DNA of 64,000 nt from Gemmatimonadota bacterium (GTDB lineage: Bacteria > Latescibacterota > UBA2968 > UBA8231): assembly GCA_009840005.1 (NCBI GenBank), contig VXOR01000019.1, forward strand, positions 51,390 to 115,389, read 5' to 3'. This document shows, in pieces, positions 57,327 to 64,000 of this stretch. The position numbers and the translations under genes are program-made. Position 1 is the first letter of the stretch, and every line of letters starts with the position of its first letter. The notes beneath the pieces are model-generated. The model did no database searches, was not told the origin of the DNA, and saw nothing but the letters and a program-made list of their open reading frames with translations.

Positions 57327-58673
57327 ATGCTTAGCGCATTGCTCGCCGAGCGCGAGCGGCAAGGTAAACCGATCCGCGTCGGCATCATCGGCGCGGGAAA
57401 ATTCGGCGGCGGATTGGTCGCACAAATCGCCCAGATGCAGGGCATGGTAGTATCGGCCATCGCCGACATCGATCTAGCGCGCGCCCGCTACGCATACACA
57501 GCGGGATACGGAGATGTGGCGGTAGGAACGGCGGATGGCCCGCAGGCATTGGCAGAGGCCATTCACGCGGGGAAATTCACCGCCGTTGAAGACGGGCTAT
57601 TAGTCGCCCAAGCCGAGAATTTGGACGTAGTAGTAGAAGCGACCGGCTCGACCTCGGTCGGAGCCAACATGGCCAGTGCGGCCATCGCCAGCGGCAACCA
57701 CCTCGTGATGGTCAACGTGGAAACGGACGTAACAATCGGCTCCCTACTCAAGCACAAGGCCGACAGCGCGGGCGTGGTGTACTCCCTCGTCGATGGCGAT
57801 CAGCCTGGAGTGACCATGAACATAATCGAATGGGCATGGTCCCTCGGCTTGGAGGTCGTAGCCGCAGGCCGCGGCACCATCCTCTTTGCCGACGATCCCC
57901 AAGGCACACCCGACAACACCGCGGCGCGATTTGGCTTTGACGAAGAAACCTTGCAGCGGCGCAACATCAGCTTGAAGATGTACAACTCCTTCCGCGACGG
58001 TACCAAAGCCCAAGTCGAGGCCACGGCCATCGCCAACATGGCCGGACTAGTCCCCGACATAAGGGGCATGCACGAGCCGTCGTGCAACTTGGCCGACATC
58101 CCGCAAAAATTCAGTTTGATCGAAGAAGGCGGGCTGCTGAGCCAGCGCGGAGTCATCGAGCTAGCCAACAGCGTCGCCGAGGACGGCAAGACCCGGCTCG
58201 CCAACCCGCTGGGCATGGGCGTTTTCGTCGTCGCCCGCAGCGAACACCCCTTTACCGTCGAAGACCTCGACACCTATGGCCTGCATCCGGGCGGCGACGG
58301 CAAAAACTTCCTCCTCTACCGCCCCTATCACTTAGTGGCAGTTGAAGCCCCGATCACTATCGCCAAAGTCGCGCTCTACGGCCTACCGACCGGTGCTCCG
58401 CGCTCCGTTCCCACCGCCGATGTGATCGCCGTAGCCAAGCGAGACCTCAAGGCCGGCGAGACCCTCGACGGCGGCGGCGGCTACACCGTCTTGGGACAAA
58501 GCGAAAAGGCGACCGTGGCGCGCCAAGAGGGGCTGTTGCCGCTAGGGCTGTCGGGCGGGGCCGTGCTCAAACAAGACGTGCGGCAAGGCGACGCAATTGG
58601 CTACGCCATGGTCGATTTGCCGGATTCGCTCGCGTTGCAACTGCGGCGCAAGCAGGACACCACGTGCGAATAA
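57327..58673 (+). CDS. NAD(P)-binding homoserine-dehydrogenase-like protein with SAF domain
   Basis: A 448-residue oxidoreductase. The Rossmann motif GIIGAGKFGGGLVAQIAQMQ near 20 and VVVEATGSTSVGANMASAAI are followed by a central catalytic region (VYSLVDGDQPGVTMNIIEWA) and a C-terminal SAF domain (VIAVAKRDLKAGETLDGGGG, LRRKQDTTCE at the end). Relatives occur in branched or acidic sugar catabolic operons, where they oxidise or rearrange the sugar acid. It follows the IlvD/Edd-type gene by 147 bases, which hold only the inverted repeat, and an AGGAGG site lies upstream. Confidence 0.75.
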   Translation: MLSALLAERERQGKPIRVGIIGAGKFGGGLVAQIAQMQGMVVSAIADIDLARARYAYTAGYGDVAVGTADGPQALAEAIHAGKFTAVEDGLLVAQAENLDVVVEATGSTSVGANMASAAIASGNHLVMVNVETDVTIGSLLKHKADSAGVVYSLVDGDQPGVTMNIIEWAWSLGLEVVAAGRGTILFADDPQGTPDNTAARFGFDEETLQRRNISLKMYNSFRDGTKAQVEATAIANMAGLVPDIRGMHEPSCNLADIPQKFSLIEEGGLLSQRGVIELANSVAEDGKTRLANPLGMGVFVVARSEHPFTVEDLDTYGLHPGGDGKNFLLYRPYHLVAVEAPITIAKVALYGLPTGAPRSVPTADVIAVAKRDLKAGETLDGGGGYTVLGQSEKATVARQEGLLPLGLSGGAVLKQDVRQGDAIGYAMVDLPDSLALQLRRKQDTTCE

Positions 58674-58694
58674 ACTTGAAGCAAAGATTGGGAA

Positions 58695-59027
58695 ATGTCT
58701 GAATATCAAGAAGTTAAGAGAGTAATCGTCTCTATTCTGGAACTCTCAAAGGACTCAATCCACATGCACGTAGGATTGATCGTGTTTTTTTTGGCTGTAG
58801 TCCTTTGGAAGAAAGGCTCCATTGAAGCGCGCTGTTTGATTCCCGTCGCAATTGTAGCATCCTTGATGGAGATTCTCGATCTAAGATATGATTATATCTC
58901 TCTCGGTTACTTCCGCCTGAATGCAATAACTGCCAGCATACACGATTTAATCAATACTACGTTTTGGCCGGTGGTCATCGTAGTGCTGGCTTGGATGGGC
59001 AAATTGCAGAATGCGCGGAAGGCATAA
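58695..59027 (+). CDS. small membrane protein of unknown function
   Basis: A 110-residue protein with three likely membrane helices: VGLIVFFLAVVLW (about 27-39), CLIPVAIVASLMEILDL (about 47-63) and FWPVVIVVLAWMG (about 90-102). No family recognised. A YDYISLGYFRLNAI loop precedes the third helix. It is 21 bases downstream of the SAF-domain gene but has a lower GC content, so it may be an independent arrival. Confidence 0.6.
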   Translation: MSEYQEVKRVIVSILELSKDSIHMHVGLIVFFLAVVLWKKGSIEARCLIPVAIVASLMEILDLRYDYISLGYFRLNAITASIHDLINTTFWPVVIVVLAWMGKLQNARKA

Positions 59028-59115
59028 CATCGCCCGGACTCCTTGAGACCGTCGCCGCAAAGACATATGATTATGAATATATTTCTGGTATTTCTAGCAA
59101 AAAGGAGAGATAGCC

Positions 59116-59454
59116 ATGCTCCAGATTAAAATTCACGCACCCGCCCTTGAAAAAGAGGTAAACGCCCTGATTGATGTGGGGCTTTATGCCGACTCGCAGG
59201 CGTTGCTGACCGACGCGCTTGAAAAATTGGTCACTACCAAGAAGGAATCTCGCCTTGATGCCGCAATTTTACTCTATCAACACGATGAGGTAACGCTCTC
59301 TAAAGCTGCGGAATTGGCTGGAATTCATCGTTTTGAATTTGAAGCGGGGTTGGAAGCGAAAGGTATCTCGAAAACAGTCGAAGAAGCCTTGCAAACGGGC
59401 GTTTCGCGCATCAAACGCCAGCAGCAATCAAATGACAACACCAACGGGGTTTAG
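59116..59454 (+). CDS. UPF0175-like antitoxin
   Basis: A 112-residue protein. The N-terminal part resembles a ribbon-helix-helix-type antitoxin (LQIKIHAPALEKEVNALIDV, YADSQALLTDALEKLVTTKK), and the second half has the UPF0175 helix-turn-helix pattern VTLSKAAELAGIHRFEFEAG. An AAAGGAGAG site precedes the ATG. It ends three bases before the following gene, the usual layout of an antitoxin with a downstream PIN-like toxin. Confidence 0.75.
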   Translation: MLQIKIHAPALEKEVNALIDVGLYADSQALLTDALEKLVTTKKESRLDAAILLYQHDEVTLSKAAELAGIHRFEFEAGLEAKGISKTVEEALQTGVSRIKRQQQSNDNTNGV

Positions 59455-59456
59455 GT

Positions 59457-59951
59457 GTGGTTTTCATTGATACGGATGTGCTTTCGATCTTCGCTAAAAT
59501 TCAACGACTCCCCTTATTGTTCTCCATCTTCAATGAGGACCCGATCAACATTTCTGCTGCCGTGGAAAACGAGCTCCAAGCGGGCGTCTCTAAGGGATTT
59601 GACTTTGCACAAGACATTATGGTATTGCATTCACAAGGGAGAATCGCAACGTATTATCCGACGGCTGTTTACCACCAGTTCATGACAACTTTGCCTTGGA
59701 CGCTCGGTTCAGGAGAGCGTGAGTCAATGGCAATTTGTAAACGGTTGAGTGCTATCTTTGTTAGCAACGAGCGACGGGTCAAACATCACTGCCGGGAAAA
59801 CGGGGTAGATTGCGTCAACCTAGCCGAAATTTTGCGTGCGCTATGGGAACTTGGGATCTTGCTGCAAGCCGACGTGAGGAACATCATCACTGAGATCCGC
59901 ACAAAAGACAACCTCAAATTTCGAACAACGGACTCAATTTTCAAATCCTAA
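59457..59951 (+). CDS. PIN-domain-like toxin paired with UPF0175-like antitoxin
   Basis: A 164-residue protein starting at a GTG two bases after the preceding stop. It begins FIDTDVLSIFAKIQRL, the PIN-type first aspartate region, and later has LGSGERESMAICKRLSAIFV and SNERRVKHHCRENGVDCVN, matching PIN-like toxins paired with UPF0175 proteins (DUF3368-like). PIN toxins cut RNA. Acidic residues D5, E-rich GxGE and N/D in the SNE strand would form the metal site. A terminator follows the gene. Confidence 0.75.
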   Translation: MVFIDTDVLSIFAKIQRLPLLFSIFNEDPINISAAVENELQAGVSKGFDFAQDIMVLHSQGRIATYYPTAVYHQFMTTLPWTLGSGERESMAICKRLSAIFVSNERRVKHHCRENGVDCVNLAEILRALWELGILLQADVRNIITEIRTKDNLKFRTTDSIFKS

Positions 59952-59952
59952 A

Positions 59953-59985
59953 AAAAGGGGAAGGGCACGAGGCCCTTCCCCTTTT
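59953..59985. terminator. bidirectional intrinsic terminator
   Basis: Perfect 14-base stem AAAAGGGGAAGGGC (59953-59966) with its complement at 59972-59985 and a five-base loop. It is flanked by A and T runs and lies between the convergent PIN-like gene and the Hsp20 gene, so it can stop both. Confidence 0.88.
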
Positions 59986-60001
59986 ACGCGTCTAAGGTTG
60001 G

Positions 60002-60463
60002 CTAGCCGGTCTTAACTTCGACCTGGCGGACGACCTTTTTCGCCTCCTCCTTCTTGGGCAGGTGGAGGGTGAGGACGCCGTTTTTGAACTGGGCTTCGAT
60101 GGCGTCGTCCTGCACGCCATCGGGCAGGTGGAAGGCGCGCTCGAAGCGGCCGTAAATCCGCTCCTGGCGGAAGTACTGGCCTTCCTTTTCCTCCTTAGCG
60201 TCGCTCTTTTCGCCCCGCAGCACGAGCGTTCCGTCATCGACGGAGACCTCGATGTCCTTCTCCGCCAACCCCGGCAGTTCGGCCGAGATTTCAAAGGAAG
60301 CGTCGTCTTCCTTGACGTCGATGCGCGGGCTGAAAGCCGCGTTGCCAGTCAAGACGGGCAGACGCGAGTCGTCGCCAAAGAAGGCATCCACGAGGTTGTC
60401 GAACGGGCTGCGCCACGGGCGATTGCTGACGCGGACGCTGGGTAGTAAAGTTCTGACGGCCAT
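60002..60463 (-). CDS. Hsp20/alpha-crystallin family small heat-shock protein
   Basis: A 153-residue chaperone. The alpha-crystallin domain covers about 40-140, with ISAELPGLAEKDIEVSVDDG, LVLRGEKSD and the end motif GVLTLHLPKKEEAKK. It holds unfolding proteins during stress. An AAGGAG site precedes the ATG, and a sigma-54-type promoter match lies about 60-70 bases upstream. A terminator shared with the toxin pair follows. Confidence 0.93.
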   Translation of the reverse strand: MAVRTLLPSVRVSNRPWRSPFDNLVDAFFGDDSRLPVLTGNAAFSPRIDVKEDDASFEISAELPGLAEKDIEVSVDDGTLVLRGEKSDAKEEKEGQYFRQERIYGRFERAFHLPDGVQDDAIEAQFKNGVLTLHLPKKEEAKKVVRQVEVKTG

Positions 60464-60518
60464 GATCTTTTCTCCTTGTTAAGTGGTGGTTGGTTGATTT
60501 GGCCTTCGCCCATTGTAT

Positions 60519-60534
60519 TGCAAAACCCGTGCCA
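60519..60534 (-). promoter_or_regulatory. sigma-54-type promoter upstream of the Hsp20 gene
   Basis: On the minus strand TGGCAC (60534-60529), five bases, TTGCA (60523-60519) match the -24/-12 consensus of sigma-54 promoters without a mismatch. The predicted start lies near 60509, giving a leader of about 46 bases to the ATG at 60463. No enhancer-binding protein gene is in the window. Confidence 0.6.
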
Positions 60535-60713
60535 ACATGTTAAAATTTTACATATCTCGTTGTTATAAATAGAGTTGTGTTATTTTCAACGCAAAAAGGG
60601 TCACTGTCCGTATTGTCAGCACGGCCTGGAAAAATTGGCAGGCGTCATGCGAAATTGGCCGAAGTCCCTGCCGTTATTGCACTTCATCCTCGTAGCCATC
60701 GAAAGGAACCATT

Positions 60714-62063
60714 GTGATCGACTGGGAAGCTGTGCGCACCGAAGTAACCGGGCATTTGCAAGCCCTCATCCGCATCGACACCACCAACCCCCCGGGCAAC
60801 GAAAGCGAAGCCGCACGCTATCTAGCAGGAATACTGCGGCAGGAGGGCTTTGATCCCCTCTTCGTCGAGTCCGCGCCTAGGCGCGGCAACATCCTCGCGC
60901 GGCTGTCCGGCGGCGACGAACCACCGCTCATGCTATTGGGACACACCGACGTGGTGGCCGCCGAGCCGGAGCATTGGACCCACCCGCCCTTCTCCGGCAC
61001 GCTGGCCGACGGCTGCGTGTGGGGGCGCGGCGCGTTGGATATGAAGAACATGGTCGCAGCGAATCTGATGGTGTTGCTCCTGTTGCAACGGGAAGGCGTC
61101 CAACTCAACCGCGACCTCGTCTTCGCCGCCACCGCCGACGAGGAAGCCGGCAAAGGCAACCACGGACCGGGGTGGATAATCGATAATCGACCGGAGTTGT
61201 GGGACGCGCCCTTGATCATTACCGAGGGCGGCGGCAGCGACTTCGCGGTCGGCGAGCAGCGGTTTTACACCTGCCAGACCGGGCAAAAGGGACTGTGCCG
61301 GCTGCGCCTAATCGCCCGCGGCGCACCCGGACACGGCTCCATGCCGCACGGCGACAGCGCCATTGTCAAGCTGTCCAAAGCTCTAGCTGGCTTGGAAGGA
61401 GCCGTATTCCCCGCGCACATATCCGCGAGCGTGCGCCGCTTTGTCGAGGGAATCGCCAGCCGCCGTCCAGCCCCCGAAGCCGCCCGGTGGCAGCAAGTGC
61501 TCGACCCAGAGACCTCGGATACCGCACGGCGCGACCTCCCCATCGGCAACACCTTGCGCCGCGAGTTAGGCGCAGTGCTGCACAACACGGCCTCGGCGAC
61601 CATGGTGCAAGCCGGTTCCAAGATCAACGTGATTCCGGGAGAAGCAACCGCTTGGATCGACGGGCGCTTAGTGCCCGGACAGACAGCCGAGAGCTTCACG
61701 ACCGAACTGCGCGCATTTGTCGGCGAAGAGGTCGCCATCGAGATCGATCAGTACACGCCGCCGTTGGAGGCATCGTCCGACACCTCGCTTTTTCAGACGA
61801 TCGTCGAGGTGATGCAGGAGCGCGAGCCAGACGCGCCAGTGCTCCCCTATCTGATGCCAGCCGGCACCGACGCCAAGCACATTGTGCCGCGCCGCCCGGA
61901 AACCCAGATCTACGGCTTTATGCCCTATCGCCAGCAGCCGGGCGAGGAGGAAATGTCCCTGATCCACGGCCACGACGAGCGCACCCCCGTGCAAGAACTG
62001 CTCTTTGCAACGCAAGTGCTCTACGAAATCGTCTGCCGCTTTGGCGGGGTAGAGAACCGCTAG
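60714..62063 (+). CDS. M20-family metallopeptidase/deacylase
   Basis: A 449-residue enzyme of the ArgE/DapE/peptidase T group, which removes an acyl or amino-acid group with two zinc ions. The zinc-site sequences are PPLMLLGHTDVVAAEPEHW, GALDMKNMVAANLMVLLLLQ and FAATADEEAGKGNHGPGW; the dimerisation lid has ARGAPGHGSMPHGDSAIVKL. The GTG at 60714 has AAAGGAAC upstream. It lies convergent with the NfeD/flotillin genes, overlapping the NfeD stop by a few bases. Substrate uncertain. Confidence 0.9.
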   Translation: MIDWEAVRTEVTGHLQALIRIDTTNPPGNESEAARYLAGILRQEGFDPLFVESAPRRGNILARLSGGDEPPLMLLGHTDVVAAEPEHWTHPPFSGTLADGCVWGRGALDMKNMVAANLMVLLLLQREGVQLNRDLVFAATADEEAGKGNHGPGWIIDNRPELWDAPLIITEGGGSDFAVGEQRFYTCQTGQKGLCRLRLIARGAPGHGSMPHGDSAIVKLSKALAGLEGAVFPAHISASVRRFVEGIASRRPAPEAARWQQVLDPETSDTARRDLPIGNTLRRELGAVLHNTASATMVQAGSKINVIPGEATAWIDGRLVPGQTAESFTTELRAFVGEEVAIEIDQYTPPLEASSDTSLFQTIVEVMQEREPDAPVLPYLMPAGTDAKHIVPRRPETQIYGFMPYRQQPGEEEMSLIHGHDERTPVQELLFATQVLYEIVCRFGGVENR

Positions 62064-62560
62064 CTTGATTCGACGACTGCGACGCCATCGTCGATTTCGA
62101 GGACCAAAACCTTATCGCCGGGATTGAGAGGACCTTCGGCGTTGGCCCGGCGCGCCAACAGTTCGATGGTGCGGCCTTGGACGGTAGCGGAAATTTTGCC
62201 GGTGCTGCCCGTGGCGATGGGGACGGTGACTTCGGCTTCAAGGCCGATCAAGTCGTCGCCCGCCAGCGAACTGTCGGCACTGGAGGTGCTTAGCTTGCTC
62301 AGCATCCAGTCGCCCACAAAGGCGCAGACCACACCGCTACCCAGCGCCGTAAACAACGCAGCCCCCGGATCCATCAGCAGGCTACCTAGCAATCCGGCCA
62401 AGCCAAAGAAGAAGGCAAAAAAGAAAAACAGCCGCAGCCGCAAAACAGCCAGCGCCCGCAGGCCGTCGCCCGCACCATCGCCGTCCCCGCCAAACAGCGA
62501 GGCACCGACGGCGACCCCCCCAACGATCAGCCCGCTCAAGTACAGATAAAAGAGATCCAC
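62060..62560 (-). CDS. NfeD-like membrane protein with OB-fold domain
   Basis: A 166-residue NfeD-like protein. It begins with a membrane helix (LFYLYLSGLIVGGVAVGASL), a short loop rich in Gly/Asp, a second helix (LRLFFFFAFFFGLAGLLGSL), and a C-terminal OB-like region ending AEGPLNPGDKVLVLEIDDGV. The GTG start at 62560 has GGAAGGG just upstream. Such proteins work beside flotillins to organise membrane patches. It starts one base after the flotillin stop, so the two are coupled. Confidence 0.75.
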   Translation of the reverse strand: MDLFYLYLSGLIVGGVAVGASLFGGDGDGAGDGLRALAVLRLRLFFFFAFFFGLAGLLGSLLMDPGAALFTALGSGVVCAFVGDWMLSKLSTSSADSSLAGDDLIGLEAEVTVPIATGSTGKISATVQGRTIELLARRANAEGPLNPGDKVLVLEIDDGVAVVESS

Positions 62561-62561
62561 G

Positions 62562-63842
62562 CTACCCTTCCTGCGCTGGGACCTGACCGTCGGTCTTGTC
62601 GGCGATAACCGAGGCCAGATCGACACCGGTGGTAGCCTTGATGCTCTCGAAGAGCGCAGGTGCCAGCGTACCAATTTGGTTGACGACTGCGGGCAGGCCG
62701 CTCTGACCGCCGTTGCCAGAATCGACGACTGCGAGGTGGTCAATTTTGATGTCCTTGGCCATGGCGGTGATTTGCTCGACCAAGCTCGGCAGCATCTGGA
62801 TCAACAACAGTTCCTTGCCATTGGAGCCAGCGAGAGTCCAGACCTCGTTTTTTTGTTTGAGTACCTCGATCTCGGCGAGGCCGTTTTCGAGAATGTTGGC
62901 CGCCTCGCCCTTGGCGCGCAGTTCGGCTGCGTCGCGGTCGGCGCGGGCCGGCTCAATAACCTCGATCTCTAGCTGGCGCTTCTGCAGTGCCAAGCGCTCC
63001 TGCTCAACCTCCTGCTCGGCCTGGACTTCGGCTTTGCGGGCGACTTGCGCGGCGCGTTTCTCCGCGGCCAAGCCCTCGCCTTCCAAATCGGCCTTGCGAA
63101 CTCGGAGCGTGTTTTGCGCATCGACGATCTCCACCTGCGCTTCAGCGTCGGCGACCTCACCGCGACGGCGGGCCTCCGCGGATTTCTCCTGCGATTCAGC
63201 GCGGTTTTCAGCCTCGGCGATTTCGGCTTCCTTGAGGACTGCAGCCGTGCTCTTGCGGCCGATCGCGTCGAGATAGCCCACCTCGTCGGAGACGTTCTGG
63301 ATTTTGAGCGTGTCGAGCACGAGGCCCAGCTTCTGCAAATCGACATCCGCCTCGCCGATGAGCGATTGAGCGAATTTGAGACGATCCTCGTTGACCTCTT
63401 CGGGAGTCAGCGTGGCGAGGACACCGCGCAGGTTGCCTTCGAGCGTATCCTTGGCAATGTCTTGGACTTCGGCGAGCGCAATGCCCAAGAATCGCTCCAG
63501 CGCATTGCCGAGCAGCGGCTCGTCGCCGGCGATCTTGATATTGGCGATGCCTTGCACCGACAGCGGGATGCCGCCTTTGGAGTACGCGTTGGTGATCGAT
63601 ACTTCGAGGGGAATCGTGCGCAAGTCGAGGCGATCGACCTTTTCGAGCAGCGGAATGCGAAAGGCGCGGCCTCCCTTAATTACGCGGTAGCCCACCGCGC
63701 GACCGTCGGCCGTCTGGCGTTTACGGCCCGAGAAGATGATAACCTCGTTGGGCTGGCAGATAAAGAGGTTCAGCCGAACGACGGAGATCACCACGACCAG
63801 CAATACCGCTAAAACTAGGGCAAAGGTCAGAAACATTTCCAT
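62562..63842 (-). CDS. flotillin-family protein
   Basis: A 426-residue SPFH/flotillin protein. The N-terminal hydrophobic hairpin (FLTFALVLAVLLVVVISVVR) is followed by the SPFH domain (RVIKGGRAFRIPLLEKVDRL, DLRTIPLEVSITNAYSKGGI) and a long Glu/Ala-rich coiled coil (about 195-360). Flotillins scaffold lipid-raft-like regions. The ATG at 63842 has GGAGG seven bases upstream; the longer frame to 63941 runs through a palindrome and is not favoured. Confidence 0.9.
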   Translation of the reverse strand: MEMFLTFALVLAVLLVVVISVVRLNLFICQPNEVIIFSGRKRQTADGRAVGYRVIKGGRAFRIPLLEKVDRLDLRTIPLEVSITNAYSKGGIPLSVQGIANIKIAGDEPLLGNALERFLGIALAEVQDIAKDTLEGNLRGVLATLTPEEVNEDRLKFAQSLIGEADVDLQKLGLVLDTLKIQNVSDEVGYLDAIGRKSTAAVLKEAEIAEAENRAESQEKSAEARRRGEVADAEAQVEIVDAQNTLRVRKADLEGEGLAAEKRAAQVARKAEVQAEQEVEQERLALQKRQLEIEVIEPARADRDAAELRAKGEAANILENGLAEIEVLKQKNEVWTLAGSNGKELLLIQMLPSLVEQITAMAKDIKIDHLAVVDSGNGGQSGLPAVVNQIGTLAPALFESIKATTGVDLASVIADKTDGQVPAQEG

Positions 63843-63868
63843 CTGGCACCTCCACAGGTTGGTTTGTG

Positions 63869-63896
63869 GTAGGGGCGACCGGCCGGTCGCCCCTAC
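63869..63896. repeat. dispersed palindrome, GTAGGGGCGACC type
   Basis: A perfect 28-base palindrome with no loop: left arm GTAGGGGCGACCGG, right arm its complement. It lies 27 bases upstream of the flotillin start. It shares the GTAGGGG flank with the copy at 10215. The last 104 bases of the window (63897-64000) are AT-rich and hold nothing else I can name. Confidence 0.75.
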
Positions 63897-64000
63897 GACA
63901 ACAAAAGGAATCAATAAACCCCCCAATAACACCCCACACACACGCGCTATTAAACAAAATACACGAGCGGCCCGAGTAAAGCGCTGTGATTCAGGGGGGG

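Noticed and set aside
60575..60853. 92-residue plus-strand frame beginning MCYFQRKKGHCPYCQHGLEK
   Set aside because: It runs into the M20 peptidase gene in another frame and shows no conserved pattern beyond one CPYC word.

Overview
The window is a stretch of GC-rich bacterial chromosome with about 55 protein genes on both strands. I see no rRNA, no convincing tRNA, no CRISPR array and no intact insertion sequence. The best clue to the host is the 722-residue secreted protein at 23460-25628, which ends in an NFPNPFN-type FlgD-like sorting tail typical of the FCB group (Bacteroidetes/Fibrobacteres/Gemmatimonadetes/Latescibacterota-like lineages). The outer-membrane porin, the TonB receptor and the HmuY proteins also indicate a Gram-negative cell. 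Many phytanoyl-CoA dioxygenases, enolase-superfamily enzymes and zinc dehydrogenases suggest an environmental heterotroph of marine or host-associated type, and a Latescibacterota-like host is my inference.

Left part (1-7.5 kb) is accessory DNA. It holds a broken mcrB followed by an apparently intact mcrC, a small operon on the minus strand (GNAT, 30-aa ORF, MNT nucleotidyltransferase, truncated HEPN), a cupin, and a two-gene ATPase cassette (AAA ATPase plus AAA/winged-helix/TPR protein). Then follow glnD (7.6-10.2 kb) and a haem-acquisition locus (10.36-18.98 kb): a porin/di-haem oxidoreductase chimera, a TonB receptor, a tandem-domain HmuY, HemS/HmuS and HmuTUV. The last three overlap as one transcription unit. 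Two divergent peptidase-like genes (M19 and M81) come next (19.0-21.8 kb).

The 21.8-23.4 kb stretch is AT-richer and looks acquired. It carries a DUF2188 protein and, three bases later, a 209-aa protein of unknown function with an FVNCPFD...LNMPFELG signature. I regard this pair as the best candidate for an undescribed two-component (defence or signalling) system. After the secreted LVIVD-repeat protein come sugar dehydrogenase/isomerase genes (25.9-29.0 kb) and a compact signalling module (29.1-34.5 kb): a response-regulator PP2C phosphatase, an RsbW-like kinase, a solute-binding protein, a histidine kinase and a STAS protein, followed by an ammonium transporter.

The 36-46 kb stretch is catabolic: two PhyH oxygenases flanking a KDPG-type aldolase, an iron alcohol dehydrogenase, a flavin reductase, MsrB, an orphan DNA methyltransferase, two enolase-superfamily dehydratases and a zinc dehydrogenase. 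From 46 to 64 kb there is a CBS-domain antiporter, a second orphan solute-binding protein, a helicase-exonuclease fusion resembling MrfA+MrfB, a HicBA module, a shortened SulP transporter running into a frameshifted formylglycine-generating-enzyme remnant, a haloacid dehalogenase, an IlvD/Edd dehydratase with a SAF-domain dehydrogenase, a second toxin-antitoxin pair (UPF0175-like/PIN-like), an Hsp20 gene with a sigma-54 promoter match, an M20 peptidase, and an NfeD/flotillin pair.

A recurring theme is gene erosion. At least six loci are truncated, internally deleted, fused or frameshifted, and dispersed palindromic elements lie in several intergenic gaps. All assignments come from reading the sequence and remembered family signatures; no database search was run.
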